This document shows, in pieces, positions 1 to 4,835 of a stretch of DNA of 5,039 nt. The translations under genes were made by a program, and so were the position numbers. The DNA lies in assembly GCF_001553005.1 (NCBI RefSeq), contig NZ_KQ959899.1, positions 1 to 5,039 of the forward strand, given 5' to 3'. The stretch is from Gemelliphila asaccharolytica. GTDB taxonomy: Bacteria > Bacillota > Bacilli > Staphylococcales > Gemellaceae. Positions within the stretch are counted from its first letter, which is position 1. Every line of letters begins with the position of its first letter. The notes under the pieces were generated by a model. That model was not told the origin of the DNA. It saw only the letters and a list, made by a program, of their open reading frames with translations, and made no database searches.

Positions 1-177
1 CTACTTTCAAATGCAACAAATAATATAAACCAGATTGCAAAAACAACTAATACAACTGGAATTTTTTACAAGAATGAAATCGAATCAATGAATAAACAGA
101 TAGAAAAATTATCAAGAGAAATATGACAGATCCATTCCCTACTTCTTAATAAATCAAAAGAAAGTTCTGGTGATTAG
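1..177 (+). pseudogene. mobC: mobC, 3' part (relaxosome accessory protein), interrupted by an in-frame TGA
   Basis: This is the C-terminal half of a MobC-like protein, the small DNA-binding partner that helps a relaxase load at oriT. Frame 1 opens with LLSNATNNINQIAK and continues through a charged helix ending KQIEKLSREI. It then meets TGA at 124-126, followed in the same frame by QIHSLLLNKSKESSGD and a TAG at 175-177. From memory of the family, the expected sequence at this point is REIWQIHSLLLN, so TGA replaces a TGG Trp codon. The 5' part is at the other end of the window (4836-5039). Joined across the 24-base overlap, the frame has 118 codons to the TAG, a normal MobC length, or 101 to the TGA. 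The loss removes the last 17 residues after the helix; whether the shortened protein works is unknown. The family call is confident; the pseudogene status is an inference from this codon and from the missing start. Confidence 0.8.
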
Positions 178-178
178 T

Positions 179-265
179 GTGGCAATTACAAAAATACATC
201 CTATAAAATCAACTCTAAATTTGGCGATAGATTACATTACTAAGAGCGAATAAACTGATGAAAGG
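179..265 (+). pseudogene. relaxase (mobilization nuclease), 5' remnant only
   Basis: This is the N-terminal stub of the DNA-nicking relaxase that normally follows mobC. A GTG start at 179 lies 1 nt after the mobC TAG, the usual coupled arrangement. The frame reads AITKIHPIKSTLNLAIDYI, then TKSE, a TAA stop at 251-253, and TDE. The expected pattern in this family is an AIDYI...K-TDEK run, so the TAA probably replaces a Lys codon (AAA to TAA). After TDE the similarity ends exactly where GGGTCTGTAAAT begins at 264, and the frame stops a few codons later. Full-length relaxases of this type have roughly 400-550 residues, so nearly the whole protein is missing, including the rest of the nuclease domain and its HxH metal site. 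No remainder of the gene appears elsewhere in the window. The relaxase identity rests on the short N-terminal match and on position after mobC. Confidence 0.7.
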
Positions 266-334
266 GTCTGTAAATAATTTTGTATATCAACCTAAATCCT
301 GATATAAGGGTAAGGGGTGATACATTTTTTATGC
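264..334. mobile_element. putative IS256-like insertion sequence end (remnant)
   Basis: The sequence GGGTCTGTAAATAATTTTGT starts at 264, exactly where the relaxase reading frame loses family similarity. It resembles the terminal inverted repeats of IS256/Mutator-type elements of Firmicutes, which commonly begin GGGTCTGT or GG-CTGTAAA and are followed by an AT-rich stretch. The gap of about 70 bp to the stop of a minus-strand coding-like fragment (335-478) would fit the 3' end of an element. No matching second terminal repeat and no target-site duplication are visible, so only one end would remain. The call comes from recalled terminal-repeat patterns, not from a database match. Confidence 0.4.
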
Positions 335-478
335 TTAAATCATCATTTGTGTAGCTACAAGTTTTTCTACATCAACATTTTTATCTTCTAAATTATTTTC
401 GAAATTCCCATCATGATTTAGGGGCGAAAAAAGAGCAAGTGATTTTTCTTGTCCACCTGCTCTAAATATTTTTCGTGT
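335..478 (-). pseudogene. unrecognised coding-like 3' remnant, 47 codons
   Basis: On the minus strand a frame opens after a TGA at 479-481 and runs 47 codons to a TAA at 335-337. Readable parts include IFRAGGQEKSLALFSPLN and NVDVEKLVATQMMI. Codons in the second half are strikingly G-first (GAT GTA GAA ... GTA GCT), as in real genes of AT-rich bacteria, so it may be the 3' end of a broken gene. There is no start codon with a ribosome binding site. The fragment sits between the end of the ABC operon and the IS-like end at 264. I do not recognise the family; it does not look like the C-terminus of the IS256 transposases I can recall. Its first part overlaps the terminator hairpin at 427-463, so part of the frame may be open by chance. 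Confidence 0.3.
427..463 (-). terminator. Rho-independent terminator of the tetR-ABC operon
   Basis: Read on the minus strand, AGAGCAGGTG (463-454) pairs with CACTTGCTCT (441-432), a 10-bp stem with a single G-T type mismatch around a 12-nt loop. It is followed directly by TTTTTT (432-427, including the last stem base). It lies about 40 nt after the stop of the second ABC gene, where the operon transcript should end. It also shields the mobC/relaxase region from antisense transcription. Part of the remnant frame 335-478 overlaps it. Confidence 0.75.
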
Positions 479-504
479 TCAAAGACTTTAAATATTTCTT
501 ACTA

Positions 505-2241
505 TCAATTATTTAATTTCCATGATTCTGCCTTAGCTTTTGCATTGATAAGGTCAGAATAAAGTCCATTATTTTTAATCAGTTCTTCATGATTTCCTCG
601 TTCTACTATTTCTCCATCTTTTAAAACTAAAATTTGATCCGCATTTCTAATTGTTTTTAGTCTATGGGCAATCATAATTACTGTTTTATTTTTTGTAAGT
701 TGTTCTATGGCTTCTTTTAATTTATCTTCATTTTCTGGGTCTATATTTGCAGTTGCCTCATCAAAGATTATTATGCCTGAGTCTTTTAGCATGGCTCTGG
801 CTATAGATATTCTTTGTTTTTCTCCCCCAGATAGACTTGCTCCACTTTCTCCTATTAGAGTGTTATATCCTTCTGGTAAAGCTTCTATAAATTCATGACA
901 TCTTGCTTTTTTTGCTGCCTCAACCACCTCATCGTGGCTTGCACTTTGTTTCCCAAACTTTATGTTGTTTTCAATTGTATCTTCAAATAAATAAACGTCT
1001 TGGAAGACCATAGAAATAGAATTCATAAGATTTTCTATCTTATAGTCTTTAATATTTTTTCCACCTATTAAAATTTCACCAGAATTTACATCCCAAAATC
1101 TCGCTATGAGATTACAAAATGTTGTCTTACCAGATCCAGATGGACCAACAATAGCAGTCATGGTATTTTCTTTTATCTCTGCTGATACATTTTTCAAAAT
1201 TGGTCTATCATCATAAGAGAAAGAAACATTTTTAAAGACTATATTGTGATTTTTTATAGGCTCTGAAACTTCTCCTTCTTCCATATCTTCCATATCATTT
1301 ACATAGGAATAAGAATCTATTGCATTCTCAACCATCCTTAGCATTGCCATAGCAGAACCAGATGTTATAAGCCCATCAAATATTACAAAACTTGCTATAA
1401 GTATCATAATAGTGTTGACTATTTGCCCGCTTTCAACAAAATATAATTTTATTGATATAAACAACATCAAACAAATTGTTATAGTTATTATTATTTTAGC
1501 TAATAAACTATATGGCATTATAGTTTTTTCTAAATCAAAAGAATATTTACTAGCACCATCAAAGCTTTTGTCAAGTTTTTTATTGTTACTTCCTCTTAGA
1601 TTATATGATTTTATAATTTGCATCCCTTGCAATGTTGATAAGACTTCTTTGGTAAGTGATACTTGAATCTCATGAATCTTATCTGCATTTTTACTGGACC
1701 TTTTTTGCATACGAGAAACAATCAATAGAAATACAATAGAGCCAACTATTGCTACAAGACCTACCTTATAAGAAAATAAAAATAAGGATGAGATAAAAAC
1801 AATAGCATTAAGCATACCACCGAAAACCATTATATACAAAGTTGGAACCCAAGTTTCTACATTATCTAAGTTAGTAGTCGCAATAGTTGTTAAATTTCCT
1901 AGGCTTAAACTTGAGAAGAATCCCATTGGAACTTTTTTTATTTTTTCACCTAATTCAATTCTCTTGTGTCCAGCCATGAAATATCCAGCATGTGTTTGTT
2001 TGAGCATAGAGGAATTTTTTGAAATAATTACTCCAGCTATACTAATTAATAAGAATATACTTGATATTCCTATTGTTTTGAAACTTATATCCTTGTTTAC
2101 TATCCCAAAAATCACATAATAAATGGCTGCAAATTGTAGAGCATTAAAAATAGAACCGAAAAAATTAGCAAAGATTGATTTTTTTATATACACTTGTTCT
2201 TCAATAGAAAAATTCCATATTTTTTTAAAAACACTAATCAT
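505..2241 (-). CDS. ABC exporter-type half-transporter 2 (fused permease and ATPase)
   Basis: This 578-residue protein is a type IV (exporter-fold) ABC half-transporter in the cytoplasmic membrane, with the usual length for one permease domain plus one ATPase domain. Hydrophobic segments lie near residues 25-48, 59-75, 134-158, 160-177, 244-266 and 275-293. The ATPase domain starts near 333: aromatic A-loop Tyr343, Walker A GPSGSGKTT at 366-374, Q-loop Gln414, signature LSGGE at 470-474, Walker B IIFDE with catalytic Glu495, D-loop NID, and switch His526. No nucleotide-site residue is missing. The ATG at 2241 overlaps the end of the upstream ABC gene by 8 nt (ATGATTAG) and has AAAGGAG at 2254-2248 inside that gene, six bases upstream, so translation is probably coupled. 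It most likely pairs with the upstream half-transporter. The DPENE run after the D-loop and the TetR context recall YbtPQ/IrtAB-like pairs and multidrug half-transporters alike; the substrate is undetermined. Confidence 0.95.
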   Translation of the reverse strand: MISVFKKIWNFSIEEQVYIKKSIFANFFGSIFNALQFAAIYYVIFGIVNKDISFKTIGISSIFLLISIAGVIISKNSSMLKQTHAGYFMAGHKRIELGEKIKKVPMGFFSSLSLGNLTTIATTNLDNVETWVPTLYIMVFGGMLNAIVFISSLFLFSYKVGLVAIVGSIVFLLIVSRMQKRSSKNADKIHEIQVSLTKEVLSTLQGMQIIKSYNLRGSNNKKLDKSFDGASKYSFDLEKTIMPYSLLAKIIITITICLMLFISIKLYFVESGQIVNTIMILIASFVIFDGLITSGSAMAMLRMVENAIDSYSYVNDMEDMEEGEVSEPIKNHNIVFKNVSFSYDDRPILKNVSAEIKENTMTAIVGPSGSGKTTFCNLIARFWDVNSGEILIGGKNIKDYKIENLMNSISMVFQDVYLFEDTIENNIKFGKQSASHDEVVEAAKKARCHEFIEALPEGYNTLIGESGASLSGGEKQRISIARAMLKDSGIIIFDEATANIDPENEDKLKEAIEQLTKNKTVIMIAHRLKTIRNADQILVLKDGEIVERGNHEELIKNNGLYSDLINAKAKAESWKLNN

Positions 2242-3952
2242 TTTCTTCTCCTTTCAAGGCAGTTGCCCAAAGTTCGTGATAATCTTTTGATTCCTTCAAA
2301 AGCTCTTCATGGCTTCCTTTACATGCAAGTTCTCCATTTTTAATTACAAATATATTATCTACATCTGTTATTGTCTTTAAACGATGGGCAATTATAATTA
2401 GAGTTTTACCTTTGACAAGTTCTGATATTGCATCTTGAATCAAGGCTTCATTTTCAGGATCGATATAAGAGGTAGCCTCATCTAAAATAACTATTGGAGC
2501 ATTCTTTACCATAGCTCTTGCAATTGATATTCTTTGCCTTTCTCCTCCAGACAAATGTTTGCCTGCTTCTCCTACTCTTGTATCATATCCATCTGACAAC
2601 TTCATTATAAAATCATGGCAGGCTGATTTCTTACATACTTCAATTATTTCCTCATCACTTGCATTTTCATTTCCTATCCTGATGTTATCTTTAATTGACA
2701 TATCAAAAAGAAAATTATCTTGTGCTACATAGGAAATAATAGAAGATAACTTTTCAAGCGACATATCTTTAATATTTACATTTCCTATACTTATAGAACC
2801 ACTATCTACGTCCCAAAATCCTGAAATTAGTTTTGCAATAGTCGACTTACCCGAACCCGATTCACCTACTAAAGCATTCACACTTCTTTCTTCTATGTTT
2901 AAATTTATATTGTTTAGGACTTGCTTGTCTTTTTCATAAGAAAAATCTACGTTTTTCATCTCTATATTATTATTTTTTATATCTAAATTTGCATTTTTAT
3001 GAGATAATTCTCTCGCACAAAGTATATTCTTAATCTCTTCGAAAATAGTTGACATTCTTCCAATATCATCTTCAAAAGTCATTACTCTCATAATGTTTTG
3101 AATAGTTCCAAAAGAAAGAATTATCAATGTTAAAAATACACCACCATCTAGTGAACCATTCATGCAGAAATATAAGCCAAAAGGTATAATTGTCAAAATA
3201 CCAACTGGAGCAATAGACATACTTATCGCATAGTCTCTTGTGTTTTCTCCCATCCAATCGTAATAATAATTTGCCTTTTTATACACATTGTCCCTGTATT
3301 TTCTATAAGATTTTTCACCTTGATTAAATGTTTTAATAACTTCTATTCCATTTATATATTCAACCACTGAATTATTCATATCTTGGCCAATTTTAACTGC
3401 TTGTGGAAACTTTACCTTCATTCTTTTCATGGGTCCTGCCATAAAAAATCCACCAATAACTAATGGAATTAAAGATATTAAACTTAGTCTATAATCTAAA
3501 ATTAACATGTAAACAAATAATATTATAGGTCCGACTAAATTAGCTGTCATCTCAGGTATCATATGAGCCAATGTTGTTTCAGTATTATCAACTTGATTTA
3601 CAATTATGTCTTTTAACTTACCAGTAGACTCATTCAATATGTCTCCTAATGGCATATTAAATAATTTTTCCATAAGACTTTTTCTTATATCTCGTATTAT
3701 TTGATAGGCTGTTTTATGAGAAATCATTGTTGACAAAAACATAAACACTTCTTTGATTATAAGGCATGAAAGTATCAAGAAAATTTTATTTATATAGTAA
3801 TAAAAATCTTGGCTACCATCAATCAATGATATAATCATCTTACTTAGAATAATATATACAAAAAGATTTGAAATTACTCCAAGTATTGCGAACAAGACAG
3901 AAATAAAATATGGTGCTTTATTTCTCTTAATGTATTTTTTTAATAGATCCAT
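2234..3952 (-). CDS. ABC exporter-type half-transporter 1 (fused permease and ATPase)
   Basis: This 572-residue half-transporter is the likely partner of the next gene. Membrane segments lie near residues 14-40, 58-77, 139-153, 156-173, 246-263 and 271-288. The ATPase domain has A-loop Tyr339, Walker A GESGSGKST at 363-371, Q-loop Gln411, signature LSGGE at 467-471, Walker B VILDE with catalytic Glu492, D-loop YID followed by PENE, and switch His523, so its own catalytic residues are all intact. Start choice: the frame extends to an ATG at 3973, inside tetR, but AAAGGAG lies at 3967-3961, downstream of that ATG and 8 nt before the ATG at 3952. The 3952 start leaves 4 nt after the tetR stop. 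The run NxxDNTETTLAHMIPEMTANL before the third membrane segment resembles YbtPQ/IrtAB-type transporters, where fold and transport direction do not always agree. Drug efflux, peptide export and siderophore-related transport all remain possible. Confidence 0.95.
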   Translation of the reverse strand: MDLLKKYIKRNKAPYFISVLFAILGVISNLFVYIILSKMIISLIDGSQDFYYYINKIFLILSCLIIKEVFMFLSTMISHKTAYQIIRDIRKSLMEKLFNMPLGDILNESTGKLKDIIVNQVDNTETTLAHMIPEMTANLVGPIILFVYMLILDYRLSLISLIPLVIGGFFMAGPMKRMKVKFPQAVKIGQDMNNSVVEYINGIEVIKTFNQGEKSYRKYRDNVYKKANYYYDWMGENTRDYAISMSIAPVGILTIIPFGLYFCMNGSLDGGVFLTLIILSFGTIQNIMRVMTFEDDIGRMSTIFEEIKNILCARELSHKNANLDIKNNNIEMKNVDFSYEKDKQVLNNINLNIEERSVNALVGESGSGKSTIAKLISGFWDVDSGSISIGNVNIKDMSLEKLSSIISYVAQDNFLFDMSIKDNIRIGNENASDEEIIEVCKKSACHDFIMKLSDGYDTRVGEAGKHLSGGERQRISIARAMVKNAPIVILDEATSYIDPENEALIQDAISELVKGKTLIIIAHRLKTITDVDNIFVIKNGELACKGSHEELLKESKDYHELWATALKGEEND

Positions 3953-3956
3953 AAAT

Positions 3957-4553
3957 TTAACTCCTTTCATCATCTTTTTTCATTACATTTATAAAATAAG
4001 TCTCTATCATCTCGGTTAGATATATCTTATTTTTTATAAAATTCTCACGGGCATTCAAAATTTCGCAAGCCATCAATCCAGAATTCATAATATTAATCAT
4101 AAATTCAAATGTATCATCAGACGGTAACTCATTAAACAAACTATAAAACAAATCTTTAAATACTTGTATGGACTCTTTTTTTATTTTCACATATAGTTCT
4201 TTCAGATCATCATTTTCTTTTAACTCACATAAAAACATAACATAAAGCTTTACATAATCATTATCTGCAAGTATCTTGTCTGTAATCATTCTCGAAAGCA
4301 ACTGTGGACTTAATATTAAACCTTCATCATAAATTGATTTTTGAATAATATCTTTTCTATTTAAATTACCTTCCATCATAATATCGTATAAGATTTCATA
4401 GGTAGAACCATAATGATGATACAATCCACCTCTAGAAAGCCCAGTAGCTTCCATAATGTCATTCATAACTGTATTTCTAAATCCTTTGAACAAAAAGACT
4501 TTCATAGCCGCTTGTCTAATCTGCTTTTTTCTTTCATCAGCTTCCATTTTCAT
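3957..4553 (-). CDS. TetR/AcrR-family transcriptional regulator
   Basis: This 198-residue protein has the TetR layout: an N-terminal DNA-binding domain and a helical ligand-binding and dimerization domain. The N-terminal helix (KKQIRQAAMKVFLFKGF) leads into the helix-turn-helix, with TVMNDIMEATGLSRGGLYHHY around residues 28-48. The motif GLSRGGLYHHYGSTYEIL is typical of the family. The remaining residues (about 60-198) are variable, which is where an inducer would bind. Start choice: a TTG at 4571 would add six residues, but GGAGG lies at 4569-4565, inside that extension. It fits the ATG at 4553 (11-nt spacing) better; a second ATG at 4547 is also in frame. It is the first gene of the operon, and an 18-bp palindrome (4572-4589) lies at the predicted transcription start, so it probably represses itself and the two ABC genes. 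The inducer, perhaps a transporter substrate, is unknown. Confidence 0.95.
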   Translation of the reverse strand: MKMEADERKKQIRQAAMKVFLFKGFRNTVMNDIMEATGLSRGGLYHHYGSTYEILYDIMMEGNLNRKDIIQKSIYDEGLILSPQLLSRMITDKILADNDYVKLYVMFLCELKENDDLKELYVKIKKESIQVFKDLFYSLFNELPSDDTFEFMINIMNSGLMACEILNARENFIKNKIYLTEMIETYFINVMKKDDERS

Positions 4554-4564
4554 TTTATAAATAA

Positions 4565-4570
4565 CCTCCA
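4565..4570 (-). promoter_or_regulatory. tetR ribosome binding site deciding the start
   Basis: TGGAGG on the minus strand lies 11 nt upstream of the ATG at 4553. It overlaps codons that would be translated if the TTG at 4571 were used, which argues for the ATG. Confidence 0.65.
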
Positions 4571-4571
4571 A

Positions 4572-4589
4572 ACCGACACTATTGTCGGT
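4572..4589. promoter_or_regulatory. predicted TetR operator (18-bp palindrome)
   Basis: ACCGACA and TGTCGGT form perfect 7-bp arms around a 4-nt centre (CTAT). The palindrome begins 3 bases downstream of the -10 hexamer and covers the expected transcription start of the tetR-ABC transcript (about 4586). Size, symmetry and position fit a TetR-type repressor site. That this regulator binds it is an inference from adjacency. Confidence 0.7.
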
Positions 4590-4592
4590 ATT

Positions 4593-4621
4593 ATTATATC
4601 AGCACTGATAATTATTGTCAA
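4593..4621 (-). promoter_or_regulatory. sigma-70 type promoter of the tetR-ABC operon
   Basis: On the minus strand, TTGACA (4621-4616) is separated by exactly 17 nt from TATAAT (4598-4593). Both hexamers match the consensus perfectly, so unrepressed expression should be strong. The spacer contains a second palindrome (4597-4610). Confidence 0.85.
4597..4610. repeat. palindrome in the promoter spacer
   Basis: TATCAG-CA-CTGATA is a perfect 6-bp inverted repeat with a 2-nt centre. It lies between the -35 and -10 hexamers and touches the -10. It differs in sequence from the operator at 4572-4589, so it may be a site for another regulator or chance symmetry in AT-rich DNA. Confidence 0.45.
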
Positions 4622-4630
4622 TACATTCGT

Positions 4631-4667
4631 TTATACCTCTTAATTAATTTCTTTAAATGCGGTATAA
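4631..4667. repeat. inverted repeat TTATACC / GGTATAA
   Basis: Perfect 7-bp arms at 4631-4637 and 4661-4667 are separated by 23 nt. The right arm overlaps the TATAAT of the possible mobC promoter. It could be a regulatory site or chance in AT-rich DNA. Confidence 0.3.
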
Positions 4668-4668
4668 T
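4640..4668 (+). promoter_or_regulatory. possible plus-strand promoter for the mobilization genes
   Basis: A perfect TATAAT lies at 4663-4668. The hexamer 17 nt upstream, TTAATT (4640-4645), is a poor -35 match. It points toward the oriT-like region and mobC and diverges from the strong tetR promoter. Position supports it more than sequence does. Confidence 0.4.
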
Positions 4669-4684
4669 TAATAAAACTTAATAC

Positions 4685-4698
4685 ACGCTTAACGCTTA
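4685..4698. repeat. tandem 7-bp direct repeat (ACGCTTA twice)
   Basis: Two perfect adjacent copies of ACGCTTA occur about 20 nt before the oriT-like inverted repeat. Short direct repeats beside a nick region are commonly bound by accessory proteins such as MobC. Function here is inferred from position. Confidence 0.5.
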
Positions 4699-4718
4699 TA
4701 ACTTTAATAGCAAGCACA

Positions 4719-4738
4719 GTAAGTGAGTACCCACTTAC
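4719..4738. other. oriT: putative oriT core inverted repeat
   Basis: GTAAGTG (4719-4725) and CACTTAC (4732-4738) are perfect inverted arms around a 6-nt loop (AGTACC), followed by G. It lies about 100 nt upstream of mobC, the usual place for an origin of transfer. The TAAGTG...CCC...TTACG pattern recalls the TAAGTGCGCCCT nick region of R1162/pSK41-type origins, but the loop differs, so the exact nick site cannot be assigned. If functional, it would let a relaxase acting in trans mobilize the element. Confidence 0.55.
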
Positions 4739-4751
4739 GAAAAATTAATGT

Positions 4752-4782
4752 AGCAGAACCTTTATGGACTGCTTCTTTTTTT
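4752..4782 (+). terminator. terminator-like hairpin in the mobC leader
   Basis: AGCAG-AA-CC (4752-4760) can pair with GG-A-CTGCT (4766-4773) around a 5-nt loop, followed by TC and seven Ts (4776-4782). The stem is short and bulged. It lies between the possible promoter and mobC, so it could terminate incoming transcription, attenuate mobC, or be part of the oriT structure. Confidence 0.45.
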
Positions 4783-4798
4783 ATCAATTTTTACCTTA

Positions 4799-4814
4799 TT
4801 AGGGAGAACCCTAA
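4799..4814 (+). repeat. small perfect hairpin before the mobC ribosome binding site
   Basis: TTAGGG-AGAA-CCCTAA is a perfect 6-bp inverted repeat with a 4-nt loop, ending 8 nt before AAAGGAG. It could be an operator for autoregulation by MobC or a structure affecting translation. Function is inferred from location only. Confidence 0.5.
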
Positions 4815-4822
4815 GACCCCGT

Positions 4823-4829
4823 AAAGGAG
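4823..4829 (+). promoter_or_regulatory. mobC ribosome binding site
   Basis: AAAGGAG, a near-perfect Shine-Dalgarno sequence, lies 6 nt upstream of an ATC codon at 4836-4838, where the family start ATG is expected. It marks the intended start even though no standard initiation codon is present. Confidence 0.75.
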
Positions 4830-4835
4830 AATAAA

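Noticed and set aside
124..126. TGA read as an amino acid (alternative genetic code)
   Set aside because: The intact tetR and ABC genes use TGG for Trp and contain no internal TGA, one ABC gene ends in TGA, and the relaxase stub also carries a TAA. Ordinary decay explains the data better.
707..898. Plus-strand open frame of 63 codons
   Set aside because: It lies entirely antisense to the ATPase domain of ABC half-transporter 2 and its residues mirror that conserved coding sequence; no ribosome binding site.
1412..1666. Plus-strand open frame of 84 codons
   Set aside because: Antisense to the membrane domain of ABC half-transporter 2; composition and lack of initiation signals indicate a shadow frame.
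3072..3257. Minus-strand open frame of 61 codons in a second frame
   Set aside because: Out of frame inside ABC half-transporter 1 and rich in Trp/Cys/Phe, as expected from a shifted reading of membrane codons.
3953..3973. Longer start of ABC half-transporter 1 at 3973
   Set aside because: The AAAGGAG ribosome binding site would lie inside the extension, and the extra residues look like read-through of the tetR end rather than transporter sequence.
4554..4571. TTG start of tetR at 4571
   Set aside because: The GGAGG ribosome binding site lies within this extension and the TTG has no site of its own; the ATG at 4553 is better placed.
4413..4643. Plus-strand open frame of 76 codons across the tetR 5' end and promoter
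   Set aside because: Antisense to the conserved helix-turn-helix codons and running through the promoter and operator; no initiation signals.
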